Positions 43,934 to 51,916 of a DNA stretch of 64,000 bases are shown in pieces (position 1 is the first letter of the stretch; each line of letters begins with the position of its first letter). The stretch lies in NCBI RefSeq assembly GCF_018455725.1, contig NZ_JAHCLR010000005.1, positions 62,001 to 126,000 of the forward strand. The letters are read 5' to 3'. This DNA is from Mycolicibacter acidiphilus. GTDB taxonomy: Bacteria; Actinomycetota; Actinomycetes; Mycobacteriales; Mycobacteriaceae. The position numbers were made by a program, and so were the translations under genes. A model generated the notes under the pieces. It had not been told where the DNA came from, made no database searches, and saw only the letters and a list, made by a program, of their open reading frames with translations.

Positions 43934-44697
43934 AGGCTCGCGAAGCAGCCGTTGGAGCTGGAGCTCTGCGCCGGGATCGTCGAGTTCTGCGCCGCGAACT
44001 TGATCACCAGGCCGGAGTCGGTGACCTGCGCGCTGTCCAGGTGGATGCCCAGCGGCAGATCGTTGGTGGCCTTGGTGGTGAGCTCGTCGAGATTGCTCTG
44101 CACCTTGGCGTTGTCCAAGTCCAGTCCGAGCGCCGACAGGTCGACCACCTCGAGCTTCAGGGCGTTGTCGCTGATCTGCGGCTTGACCGTAGCGTGGCTG
44201 AGCAGACCCTTGAGTTCGATGGTGCCGTCACCGGGGCTGGTGGTGACGTGGCTGGCCACCAGGCTGCCGATCACCGGCACCACGTCCTCGATCGAGGACT
44301 TGATGCCGTCGGCCGGCCAGGTGATGGTGCCGTCGATGGACCCGATCGTGCCCTTGGAATCGGCGGTCTTCTGCACCTGGATGTCGTGGATGTCGAGGTT
44401 GAGCTTCATCCCCTTGGCGCTGCGCAGTTGGTTGCCGGCGGTCTGCACGGAGATGTCCGGGTAGTGGCCCTGGAAGTACTGCGCCAGCATCGGCGGGCTG
44501 GTGGCGAACGACACCGTCGCGGTGTCCTGCGCCTCGCACTGCACGGCGTCGGAGACCAGGCTGTCCGCCTTGTGCCGGGCGAACATCTCCGCGCCCAGGC
44601 CGCCGACCAGCACGATGGCGAGCAGTGCCGTCAGTACCAGCATCGCCAGTGGAAGACCGGTGAACCGGTGATGCTGCGGGGTGGGTGTCGTCGTCAT
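43930..44697 (-). CDS. DUF2993 membrane-anchored protein, second copy
   Basis: A 255-residue protein with one N-terminal membrane helix ([20 protein letters not shown]) and an extracytoplasmic DUF2993 (LmeA-like) domain (residues ~55-255). It is a shorter paralogue of the adjacent upstream gene: [20 protein letters not shown] parallels DSKGTIGALDVTLTWPATGI there. LmeA of this family acts in lipomannan elongation, so an envelope glycolipid role is possible. It lacks the proline-rich cytoplasmic part of its neighbour. Confidence 0.75.
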   Translation of the reverse strand: MTTTPTPQHHRFTGLPLAMLVLTALLAIVLVGGLGAEMFARHKADSLVSDAVQCEAQDTATVSFATSPPMLAQYFQGHYPDISVQTAGNQLRSAKGMKLNLDIHDIQVQKTADSKGTIGSIDGTITWPADGIKSSIEDVVPVIGSLVASHVTTSPGDGTIELKGLLSHATVKPQISDNALKLEVVDLSALGLDLDNAKVQSNLDELTTKATNDLPLGIHLDSAQVTDSGLVIKFAAQNSTIPAQSSSSNGCFASL

Positions 44698-44707
44698 CGT
44701 CAATCCC

Positions 44708-45769
44708 TCACAACTTCGCGAAACAGGGGTCATCGGTGCGGGGGATGGCCGCATCGCGGGCGGAGAACTTCGCCACCACGCCAGTGTCGGTCACCTCGAG
44801 GCTGTCGGCGCGCAATCCGAGCGGATAACGCTTGGTGAGCTGCCTGGCGAACTCGTCCAGTGCGGGCTGGATCAGCTCCCGGGGCAGCGTGAACATACCC
44901 AGGCCGGAGAGCTTCTGCACCTGCAGCGAGAGTCCGCCGTCGACCACCTCCGGCTTGACCGTGATGTTGGCCAGCGGGACGTTGAGTTCGACGGTCCCGT
45001 CGTGGGCGTTGGTCTTCAGGTCGGTCACCGCGGCGCCGAACAGCGGGATCATCGACTGCACGGTCTCCTGAATGCCGGTGGCCGGCCAGGTCAGGGTGAC
45101 GTCCAGGGCCCCGATGGTGCCCTTGGAGTCGCCGTTGCCATGCAGGTTCACGTCGGCGATGTTGACGTCGGCCGTCATCTGCTGGGCGTCTTTGACGTTG
45201 TGCCCGGCGGTGCGGATGGAGATATTGGTGTACTCGCCGGTGATGTGCTGCCACAGGAACGGCGGCGTCACCCCGAACGACACGGTCGCCTTGTCGTGCA
45301 CCACGCACTCGGTGGCGGCAGCCACCTTGCCGTCGGCGATACGCCGGGCGATCAACTCGGCCGCGATCACCCCGGCCAGCACCAGCGCGATCACGGTGAT
45401 GAAGATCAGCACCAGTGCCAGTGGGTCGCGCAGCAGGTGGGCCGTGCGATGGCCGGCCTCGGGTTCCGGCGCGCTCTCCGGTGCGGGGACGGCCGGCGGG
45501 GGCGGCGGTGGCGGCGGTGGCGGCGGGGTGATTCCGACCGGCGTCGTCAGCGTCTCGGCCGACTGCGCGGCCGGAGGTGGGGGCGGGGTCGCGGGTATCC
45601 GGATGGTGGACTCGTCGCGCTGCTGATTGCCGACCGGCATCGCGCGGGTCTGCGACTCCGACGGCACCGGCGGGTGCGGATGGCCGGGCGCCGGCGGGTC
45701 GGTGGGACGAGCCCACGCCGACTGGTCCTCACTGGCAGGGCCGTTGGACGGTCCGGGCGGGATGCTCAC
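44708..45769 (-). CDS. DUF2993 membrane-anchored protein with proline-rich tail (Rv0479c-like)
   Basis: A 353-residue protein. Residues ~1-110 are cytoplasmic and proline-rich, including runs of about ten prolines. A membrane helix follows (LALVLIFITVIALVLAGVIA), then the DUF2993 domain in the cell wall space (~140-353). Length and position match Rv0479c. Proline-rich cytoplasmic tails in mycobacteria often bind other envelope factors or are phosphorylated. The start overlaps the nitrilase gene stop by 4 nt. Confidence 0.8.
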   Translation of the reverse strand: MSIPPGPSNGPASEDQSAWARPTDPPAPGHPHPPVPSESQTRAMPVGNQQRDESTIRIPATPPPPPAAQSAETLTTPVGITPPPPPPPPPPPAVPAPESAPEPEAGHRTAHLLRDPLALVLIFITVIALVLAGVIAAELIARRIADGKVAAATECVVHDKATVSFGVTPPFLWQHITGEYTNISIRTAGHNVKDAQQMTADVNIADVNLHGNGDSKGTIGALDVTLTWPATGIQETVQSMIPLFGAAVTDLKTNAHDGTVELNVPLANITVKPEVVDGGLSLQVQKLSGLGMFTLPRELIQPALDEFARQLTKRYPLGLRADSLEVTDTGVVAKFSARDAAIPRTDDPCFAKL

Positions 45770-46581
45770 CCGCGCGATTCTGCCTTACCGGCCTGCGTGA
45801 AGTCTGCACGGTTGTTCAACACGGCCAGTGTCCGGCGGGCCGCGGCGACCGCGTTCAGGTCGATCTCGGTGACCAGCAGTTCCGGTTCGGCGCCCGCCGA
45901 GGCCGTGATCTCCCCGAGCGGTGCGGCGATCAGGCTGTGCCCGATCCCGGTCGGCGCGTTGGCGCTGTTGGCCGGTCCGCCGTCGGCCTGCCCGGCCGCT
46001 GCGACGTAGCAGGTGGAGTCCAGGGCGCGGGCGCACGCCAGCAGCTCCCACTGTCGCAGCTTGCCCGGGCCGGCGCCCCAGGACGCGCAGACCGCGATCA
46101 GCTGTGCGCCGCGGTCCGCCAGTTCGGTGAACAGCGCCGGGAACCGGATGTCGTAGCAGGTGGACAGGCCCACCCCGACCCCGTCGACGTCGATCACGGT
46201 GGGCACGAAACCCGGTGCGACGGTGCGTGATTCGGTGAATCCAAAGGCGTCGTACAGGTGAATCTTGTGGTAGTGGGTGTCGACGTCGCGGCCGACGGCC
46301 AGCAGGGTGTTGGTGACGCGCCCGTCACCGGCCGGGGTGAACATCCCGGCGACGACGGTGATGTCGTGTTGCGCCGCGATGGTGCGCACGCCGTCGGCCC
46401 ACGGCCCATCGAGCGGTTCGGCGACCGGTCCCAGCGGGACCCCGAACCGGCACATCGTCGCCTCCGGGAACACCACCAACGAAGCCCCGGCCTCGGCGGC
46501 CCGCTGGGTGTAGTCGGCCACCTGCTGCAGGTTGGCCGCGGGGTCGGTGCCGCTGAGGATCTGGGCGAGGGCGATCCGCAT
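45766..46581 (-). CDS. Carbon-nitrogen hydrolase, Nit1-like (Rv0480c-like)
   Basis: A 271-residue nitrilase-superfamily enzyme with the full catalytic triad E40 (FPEATMCRFG), K106 (YHKIHLYD) and C142 (STCYDIRFP). Length and sequence suit the Nit1/omega-amidase branch, which removes aberrant deaminated metabolites. It matches Rv0480c by position. TACCCT (minus strand 46593-46588), 6 nt before the ATG, indicates a leaderless mRNA. Confidence 0.88.
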   Translation of the reverse strand: MRIALAQILSGTDPAANLQQVADYTQRAAEAGASLVVFPEATMCRFGVPLGPVAEPLDGPWADGVRTIAAQHDITVVAGMFTPAGDGRVTNTLLAVGRDVDTHYHKIHLYDAFGFTESRTVAPGFVPTVIDVDGVGVGLSTCYDIRFPALFTELADRGAQLIAVCASWGAGPGKLRQWELLACARALDSTCYVAAAGQADGGPANSANAPTGIGHSLIAAPLGEITASAGAEPELLVTEIDLNAVAAARRTLAVLNNRADFTQAGKAESRG

Positions 46582-46640
46582 GCGTCCAGGGTAGGGGTGA
46601 ACTGGATCGGGGCGGCGTGTTCGGGGCGCTGCGCCGGGGG

Positions 46641-46865
46641 CTAGGCCGTTGAGCGGCGCTCCAGCAGGTGTGCGAAACCGCCGCGCTTCAACGTGAGCGT
46701 CATCAGCTTTCCCGGCGGGTGTTGGCTCAACCAGGATCGGATCGCGGGTTCCTGCTCGGCGGGCGGCGCGTCCTCAAGATGCAGGTGAAGCAGGAGGTCT
46801 TGCATTGAGGCAGGCCGATAGTCTTGCGGGGACACCAGATCGAGGTCGTCGGAGAACCGGCTCAT
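46641..46865 (-). CDS. Small partner protein of the ADP-ribosyltransferase-like gene
   Basis: A 74-residue protein with no recognised domain (QDLLLHLHLEDAPPAEQEPA, KLMTLTLKRGGFAHLLE). Its ATG overlaps the stop of the upstream ADP-ribosyltransferase-like gene by 4 nt (ATGA), so the two are translated together. A neutralising (immunity or antitoxin) role is inferred only from this coupling. Both genes are additions between the homologues of Rv0480c and Rv0481c. Confidence 0.55.
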   Translation of the reverse strand: MSRFSDDLDLVSPQDYRPASMQDLLLHLHLEDAPPAEQEPAIRSWLSQHPPGKLMTLTLKRGGFAHLLERRSTA

Positions 46866-47284
46866 GGCCTGCGCACCTCCACTTCGATCAACGGCACTTC
46901 GCCGGACATGCCTACCGACAGGATACGCAGGGGATGTCCGCGGGTGAAGAGAAGTTCGCCCTGGTAGGCGTGCTCCGGGGAGCCGATCGGCGGCACCCAG
47001 ATCGCGTACGAACCAGCGCGAGCGGTCACCTTCAGCACGGCGGGGTCGCTACCCGGTTGTAGGAATTCACCGCACGCAAGGTCTCTGTGCACGGTGGTCG
47101 ACATGAACCGGTTCACGATCCTGGACGACCAGGTTTTCAGCCCGTCGACTGTGGTCCCGAAGGTGTCTTCGATGGATCGGATACCTCGCCACACCTGGAC
47201 GTCGCCGCTCAGCGGCGAGGCCAACTCCTGCAGTGCGGCTGCGACCCGCACGGCTTCGGTGGATGGATCCTCTTCGTCCGTCAC
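46862..47284 (-). CDS. ADP-ribosyltransferase-fold protein, possibly 5'-truncated
   Basis: From the GTG at 47284 the protein has 140 residues. The three ART motifs are in order: R in VQVWRGIR, the S-T-T strand in RFMSTTVHRDLA (for STS), and Q-x-E in AYQGELLFTRG. The Q-x-E form would favour C3-like transferases, but the target is unknown. The frame stays open upstream to a stop at 47459-47461 and its translation (AAVRRWQGFGRYYERVQAAV) still looks like ART N-terminus, yet it contains no ATG, GTG or TTG. The gene may therefore be truncated at the junction with the DUF2505 gene, or start abnormally. Confidence 0.6.
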   Translation of the reverse strand: MTDEEDPSTEAVRVAAALQELASPLSGDVQVWRGIRSIEDTFGTTVDGLKTWSSRIVNRFMSTTVHRDLACGEFLQPGSDPAVLKVTARAGSYAIWVPPIGSPEHAYQGELLFTRGHPLRILSVGMSGEVPLIEVEVRRP

Positions 47285-47469
47285 CGCTGCCTGTACCCGT
47301 TCGTAGTACCGACCGAACCCTTGCCAACGCCTGACCGCTGCGTGCTGGTCGGCGTTCGCCGACGCCGACTGCGCGGCAAATATCCGGCTGAGCCGGTTCC
47401 TGGGATGGCCTTCGGCGTCGATCGACCGATTGTGGCCGGTTTCGCCTGCATTGGCGATTCACCTTCGGC

Positions 47470-47970
47470 CTAGCGGTGCTGACCCAGCCAGCCCGCGGTG
47501 AACCGCTGCTCGGCCGTCATCAGCTCGGTGAGCTGCCCGCCGATGAAGCTCTCGATCTTGCCGCCCAGCAGCGGGATGTCGACGTGCACGGTCGCCCTCA
47601 GCCGCAGTTCGCAGCCGGTGCCGGCCGGTTCCAGCACGGCGTCGCCGGAGACCTTCGCCGGGGCGCCGACGATCTTGCCGGTGAACTCGGCACTCGCCCG
47701 CCCGGCGGAGACCGCATGCCAGTGCTCGCTGCGGGACACCTGAAGGTCGCCGGGGTGGAACTGCGCGGCCAGCGCGGGCAGCTTGTCGCGGTGGATGCCC
47801 TGGGTGGTGGTGACCGCGATCCCGCCGTTGACCGTCATCGAGTCCAGCGTCGCGGTGTCCGCCCCGGAGTCGGCCAGCCGGGCCCGCCAGTAGCGCTCGT
47901 CGGCGAACGCCGCGTACACCTGGTCGACGGTCGCCGGATAGTGCTGCGACAGCGTGAATGTGCGCGACAT
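47470..47970 (-). CDS. DUF2505 family protein (Rv0481c-like)
   Basis: A 166-residue START/SRPBCC-like protein of the DUF2505 family (MSRTFTLSQHYPATVDQVYA, then VHVDIPLLGGKIESFIGGQL). Such folds bind hydrophobic ligands; the actual ligand is unknown. It matches Rv0481c by position, divergent from murB. TAGCCT (minus strand 47983-47978), 7 nt before the ATG, suggests a leaderless mRNA. It shares a 26-bp intergenic region with the murB promoter. Confidence 0.85.
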   Translation of the reverse strand: MSRTFTLSQHYPATVDQVYAAFADERYWRARLADSGADTATLDSMTVNGGIAVTTTQGIHRDKLPALAAQFHPGDLQVSRSEHWHAVSAGRASAEFTGKIVGAPAKVSGDAVLEPAGTGCELRLRATVHVDIPLLGGKIESFIGGQLTELMTAEQRFTAGWLGQHR

Positions 47971-47996
47971 AGCTGGTCAGGCTACCGTTGTCGCCC

Positions 47997-49049
47997 GTGG
48001 CGGGTTCTCAGTTCGCGGGTGCGCGTGTCGCCGAGGCGGTGCCGCTGGCGCCGCTGACGACACTGCGGGTCGGGCCGGTGGCCCGCCGGGTCATCACCTG
48101 CGTCACCGCCGAGCAGATCGTCGCGACGCTGGGCGCGCTCGACGGCGAACCGCTGCTGCTGGCCGGCGGCTCCAACGTGGTGATCAGTGACGATCTGACC
48201 GACCTGACCGTGGTGCGGCTGGCCGGTGACGGCGTCGAGCGTGACGGTCACCTGCTGCGGGTGCAGGCCGGCGCGGTCTGGGATGACGTGGTGGCGCACG
48301 CGGTGACGCTGGGACTGGGCGGGCTGGAGTGCCTGTCCGGCATCCCCGGCTCGGCCGGCGCCACCCCCGTGCAGAACGTCGGTGCCTACGGGGTGGAGGT
48401 CGCCGACCTGCTCACCCGGGTGCGGCTGCTGGACCGGCGCACCGGCGACGTGGCCTGGGTGCCGGCGGCCGAACTCGGTTTCGGCTATCGCACCAGCGTG
48501 CTGAAGCATTCGGATGCGGCGGTGGTGCTGGAGGTGGAGTTCGCGCTGGACCCGGCCGGTCGCAGCGCGCCGCTGCGCTACGGCGAGCTGGCTGCGGCGG
48601 TGGGGGCGGCCGACGGGGACCGGGCGGACCCGGCGGCGGCGCGCGCCGCGGTGCTCGCGCTGCGCTCCGCCAAGGGCATGGTGCTCGACGACGCCGACCA
48701 CGACACCTGGAGCGCGGGTTCCTTCTTCACCAATCCTGTTGTGCCGCAAGCTATTTATCAACAAGTGGTGGAGCAGGCCGACGGGCCCGTCCCGCACTGG
48801 GATGCCCCCGGCGGGGTGAAGCTGGCTGCCGGCTGGCTGCTGGAGCGAGCCGGGTTCGGTAAGGGCTATCCGCGGGATCCGGCGGCGCGGGCCGGCCTGT
48901 CGAGCAAACACGCGCTGGCGCTGACCAATCGCGGTGGCGCCACCACCGCCGACATCCTGGCGTTGGCCCGCACCGTGCGCGACGGGGTCCACGACGTGTT
49001 CTCGATCACCCTGCACCCGGAACCGGTGCTGGTCGGCTGCACGCTCTAA
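47997..49049 (+). CDS. murB: UDP-N-acetylenolpyruvoylglucosamine reductase
   Basis: A 350-residue FAD enzyme that makes UDP-MurNAc for peptidoglycan. Seen: [12 protein letters not shown], the FAD loop [31 protein letters not shown], the catalytic Ser in SAGSFFTNP, and the Glu in LHPEPVL near the end. It matches Rv0482. The GTG at 47997 is chosen over a TTG at 47988 because TACCGT (47983-47988) is a -10 box 8 nt upstream that overlaps that TTG. Confidence 0.93.
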   Translation: MAGSQFAGARVAEAVPLAPLTTLRVGPVARRVITCVTAEQIVATLGALDGEPLLLAGGSNVVISDDLTDLTVVRLAGDGVERDGHLLRVQAGAVWDDVVAHAVTLGLGGLECLSGIPGSAGATPVQNVGAYGVEVADLLTRVRLLDRRTGDVAWVPAAELGFGYRTSVLKHSDAAVVLEVEFALDPAGRSAPLRYGELAAAVGAADGDRADPAAARAAVLALRSAKGMVLDDADHDTWSAGSFFTNPVVPQAIYQQVVEQADGPVPHWDAPGGVKLAAGWLLERAGFGKGYPRDPAARAGLSSKHALALTNRGGATTADILALARTVRDGVHDVFSITLHPEPVLVGCTL

Positions 49050-49106
49050 GTCCTCGTTCACCGCATCTCAGGTGGTCAGAGGGTTGGGCCGGTATCTTGG
49101 TCTGCC

Positions 49107-50429
49107 GTGAACACCCGGGGGGACGAGCCGACGGCAGGCCCGGCGGTCAGTCGACGCCGGGCGCTGGCTGCGCTGGCGGTGGGGGTGCTGGCCCCGAACG
49201 CGCTGGCGGCCTGCGCCAGCCGCGCCGGCAAACCGTCGGATGCCACCGCACCGGCGGCACCCGCGCTGACGTTCAGCCCCGCCGACGGCACCACCGATGT
49301 GCTGCCGACGGCGGAACTCGGCGTCAGCGTGCGCGACGGCTGGTTCCAGCGGGTGACGCTGACCAGTCCGGCCGGCAAGGTGCTGACCGGCACGTACAAC
49401 GACGAGCGCACCGAGTACACCGTCACCGAACCGCTGGGCTACGACGCCGTCTACACCTGGAGCGGCTCGGTGGTCGGGCACGACGGTCACGCCGTGCCGA
49501 TCGCCGGCAAGATCACCACGGTGACCCCGGCCGTCGTCATCGACGGCGGGTTCCAGCTGGCCGACGGGCAGACCGTCGGCGTCGCCGCCCCGGTGATCCT
49601 GCAGTTCGACGCGCCGATCACCGACAAGGCCGCCGTCGAGCGGGCGCTGAGCATCACCTGCGATCCGCCGGTGGAGGGCAGCTGGGCGTGGCTGCCCGAC
49701 GAGGCGCAGGGAGCCCGGGTGCACTGGCGCAGCCGCGACTACTTCCCGGCCGGTACCAAGGTCAGCGTCGCCGCCAAGCTGTACGGGCTGGCGTTCGGCG
49801 ACGGCGCGTTCGGCGCCCAGGACATGAGCCTGGACTTCTCGATCGGCCGACGGCAGGTGGTGCGCGCCGAGGTCTCCTCGCACCGAATCCAGGTGGTCCG
49901 CGACGAGGGCGTCGTCATGGACTTCCCGTGCAGCTACGGCCAGGCCGACAAGGCCCGCAACATCACCCGCAACGGGGTGCACGTGGTCACCGAGAAGTAC
50001 GCCGACTTCTACATGTCCAACCCGGCCGCCGGCTACAGCAACATCCACGAGCGGTGGGCGGTGCGGATCTCCAACAACGGCGAGTTCATCCACGCCAACC
50101 CGAACAGCGCCAGCGCGCAGGGCAACACCAACGTCACCAACGGGTGCATCAACCTGTCCACCGACGACGCGGAGCAGTACTTCTACACCGCGGTCTACGG
50201 CGACCCGGTCGAGGTGACCGGCAGTTCGATCCAGCTGTCCTACGCCGACGGCGACATCTGGGACTGGGCGGTGGACTGGGGCACCTGGGTGTCGATGTCC
50301 GCGCTGTCCGCGGAGGCGCCGCCCGCCAAGATCCCCAGCACAGCACCGGCCACCCCGGCCGATGCGCCGACGCTGTCGGGCACTCCGACGACCACCACCA
50401 CCGCGCCCAGCGAGTCCCCCGGCGGCTGA
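49107..50429 (+). CDS. lprQ: L,D-transpeptidase lipoprotein LprQ (LdtMt5-like)
   Basis: A 440-residue lipoprotein: twin-Arg-like [12 protein letters not shown] signal, lipobox ALAAC, two Ig-like domains (residues ~50-250) and a YkuD catalytic domain (~255-385) followed by a Pro/Thr-rich tail. The catalytic motif is His in EFIHANPNS and TNGCINLS, with Asn where most L,D-transpeptidases have His (SHGC). It makes 3-3 cross-links in peptidoglycan. It matches Rv0483. TATCTT 8 nt before the GTG suggests a leaderless mRNA. Confidence 0.92.
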   Translation: MNTRGDEPTAGPAVSRRRALAALAVGVLAPNALAACASRAGKPSDATAPAAPALTFSPADGTTDVLPTAELGVSVRDGWFQRVTLTSPAGKVLTGTYNDERTEYTVTEPLGYDAVYTWSGSVVGHDGHAVPIAGKITTVTPAVVIDGGFQLADGQTVGVAAPVILQFDAPITDKAAVERALSITCDPPVEGSWAWLPDEAQGARVHWRSRDYFPAGTKVSVAAKLYGLAFGDGAFGAQDMSLDFSIGRRQVVRAEVSSHRIQVVRDEGVVMDFPCSYGQADKARNITRNGVHVVTEKYADFYMSNPAAGYSNIHERWAVRISNNGEFIHANPNSASAQGNTNVTNGCINLSTDDAEQYFYTAVYGDPVEVTGSSIQLSYADGDIWDWAVDWGTWVSMSALSAEAPPAKIPSTAPATPADAPTLSGTPTTTTTAPSESPGG

Positions 50430-50431
50430 CC

Positions 50432-50501
50432 CCCGCGACGGTGCACAACTCACCGGTATTTCCGCAGGTGGACCTGGTCAACTATGCACGGTCGCGCTGA
50501 A
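50432..50501. terminator. Imperfect palindrome between lprQ and the convergent SDR gene
   Basis: GCGACGGTGCACA near 50434 pairs with TATGCACGGTCGC near 50487-50499 with two mismatches. It fills the gap between two convergent genes and probably serves both as a terminator. Confidence 0.5.
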
Positions 50502-51248
50502 TCAGGGGGTGCGGCGGTGGGCGCGGGTGGCGCTCGCCTGGTCCCGCGGCCGGATGACGATCTGATCCAGGTCGACGTGCGGCGGGCGCGACGCCACGAA
50601 CCCGATCACCTCGGCGATGTCGGCCGCGGTCAGCGGGGTCAGCCCGTCGTACACCGCATCGGCGCGGGCGGCGTCGCCGTCGAAGCGCACCAGCGAAAAC
50701 TCGGTGTCGACCATGCCGGGGGCGATCTCGGTGAGCCGCACCGGCTTGCCGAGCAGTTCGCCGCGCAGCGTGCGGTGCAGCGCGCTCTGGGCGTGCTTGG
50801 CCCCGGTGTAGCCGGCGCCGCCGTCGTAGATCTCGAACGCCGCGATCGAGGTGACGGTGACGATCAACCCGTCGCCGGAGTCCACCAGCTTGTCCAGCAG
50901 TGCCCGGGTGACCTGCAGCGTGCCCAGCACGTTGGTCTCCCACATCCAGCGCCAGTGCTCCAGGTCGGCGTCGGCGACCGGCTCCAGGCCCTTGGCGCCG
51001 CCGGCGTTGTTGACCAGCACGTGCACCGGGCCGGGGCAGGCCGCCACCAGCGCGGTGATTCCGGCCGGGTCGGTGACGTCGCCGACGACCGCGGTGCCGC
51101 CGATCTCGTCGGCCAGGGCGGCGAGCCGGTCGGCGCGGCGGGCCATCGCGACCACGTGGAAGCCCTGGGCGGCCAGGGTGCGGGCGGTCGCCGCGCCGAT
51201 GCCGGAGCTGGCGCCGGTGACCACCGCGGTGCGCTGAGGTGTCGTCAT
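50502..51248 (-). CDS. Short-chain dehydrogenase (Rv0484c-like)
   Basis: A 248-residue SDR: cofactor motif VTGASSGIGAATARTLA, NNAGGAKG, and catalytic S/Y/K in TSIAAFEIYDGGAGYTGAKH. It resembles 3-hydroxy-acid-type reductases; the substrate is unknown. It matches Rv0484c. TACAGT (minus strand 51261-51256), 7 nt upstream of the ATG, predicts a leaderless mRNA and supports 51248 over the upstream ATG at 51287. Confidence 0.88.
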   Translation of the reverse strand: MTTPQRTAVVTGASSGIGAATARTLAAQGFHVVAMARRADRLAALADEIGGTAVVGDVTDPAGITALVAACPGPVHVLVNNAGGAKGLEPVADADLEHWRWMWETNVLGTLQVTRALLDKLVDSGDGLIVTVTSIAAFEIYDGGAGYTGAKHAQSALHRTLRGELLGKPVRLTEIAPGMVDTEFSLVRFDGDAARADAVYDGLTPLTAADIAEVIGFVASRPPHVDLDQIVIRPRDQASATRAHRRTP

Positions 51249-51310
51249 CGTCTCGACTGTAGTGACCGGGTGATACGGCCGCGGCATGACGATGAGCGCC
51301 TACAACGTCG

Positions 51311-51685
51311 GTGACCGCGCGGCTGCTGCTCGATGAGATGTTCCACCCCCGCATCGCCACCGAGTTGACGGCCCGCGGCTACGACTGCGTTGCCGTCGCC
51401 GCCCATGCGGTTCCGCGAGAAAGCCCCGACAACGACCTTCTCCAGCGTGCCGTCGACGAGAACCGGGTACTGGTCACCAACAACGTCGTCGATTTCGAAC
51501 GGTTGCGGCGTCAACGGCACGCGGCAGGCGAGGTTGTGCCGGGGCTGATCTACACCTCTGACATCGCCTTCCCGCGGAACCGTCGTTTCATCGGTCGATT
51601 GATCACCGCGCTCGACCGAGCGTGCGCGGGTTCCGCGGTCACCGCAGCGGGCGGCGTGCTGTGGTTGGAGTCCGCCGCCGACTGA
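51311..51685 (+). CDS. DUF5615 PIN-like protein (orphan toxin-like)
   Basis: A 124-residue PIN-like nuclease-fold protein of the DUF5615 type: LLLDEMFHPRIATELTARGYD, SPDNDLLQRAVDENRVLVTNN and DFERL carry the expected acidic residues. Such genes usually follow a DUF433 antitoxin gene; only a 16-codon open frame (51286-51336, MTMSAYNVGDRAAAAR) lies upstream, overlapping it, so the antitoxin is missing or reduced to a remnant. It lies between the SDR and the ROK regulator gene, an addition to the M. tuberculosis order. Confidence 0.7.
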   Translation: MTARLLLDEMFHPRIATELTARGYDCVAVAAHAVPRESPDNDLLQRAVDENRVLVTNNVVDFERLRRQRHAAGEVVPGLIYTSDIAFPRNRRFIGRLITALDRACAGSAVTAAGGVLWLESAAD

Positions 51686-51718
51686 GCCAGGGACCACGGT
51701 GGCGCCGGGCGCTCGTGC

Positions 51719-51724
51719 TAGATT
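51719..51724 (+). promoter_or_regulatory. -10 box TAGATT of the cysteine-rich leader
   Basis: TAGATT lies 8 nt upstream of the ATG at 51733, so transcription should start at or next to that ATG and the leader ORF should be leaderless. Confidence 0.6.
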
Positions 51725-51732
51725 CTCCGGTT

Positions 51733-51816
51733 ATGTCCCGCAGCCACCGCTTTCTGACAGCGGTCTGTCCGGTCGCCACCGGCGCGTGTTGTCACCGCGC
51801 ATGTCGTTGCGCCTGA
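51733..51816 (+). CDS. Cysteine-rich leader peptide upstream of the ROK-mshA operon
   Basis: A 27-codon ORF with cysteines at positions 12, 19, 20, 24 and 26, ending ACCHRACRCA. It is predicted to be leaderless from the -10 box 8 nt upstream. Leaderless cysteine-rich ORFs that act as cysteine-responsive attenuators are known in mycobacteria. Here the ORF precedes a ROK regulator and mshA, the first gene of mycothiol (a cysteine-based thiol) synthesis, so control by cysteine supply is a natural inference. The 100-nt spacer after it has mutually exclusive pairings. Confidence 0.7.
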   Translation: MSRSHRFLTAVCPVATGACCHRACRCA

Positions 51817-51837
51817 CCCGCTGCGGATAGCGCTCCT

Positions 51838-51910
51838 TGCACAGAGGAGTCCCGCCGGGTGCAGGCGTGATCAAGCCCCCCGGAACAACTCGGACTCCCT
51901 CAAGCAAGGA
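51838..51910 (+). promoter_or_regulatory. Attenuator-like RNA region between the leader and the ROK gene
   Basis: TGCAC (51838-51842) can pair with GTGCA (51859-51863). Alternatively GGAGTCC (51846-51852) can pair with GGACTCC (51892-51898), enclosing CCGGG (51855-51859) with CCCGG (51879-51883). The two sets cross and cannot coexist. The larger stem ends 7 nt before the AAGGA (51906-51910) of the ROK gene. Confidence 0.45.
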
Positions 51911-51916
51911 CATCGC

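Noticed and set aside
47988-47996. TTG start for murB
   Set aside because: It overlaps the -10 box TACCGT; the GTG at 47997 is correctly spaced for a leaderless mRNA.
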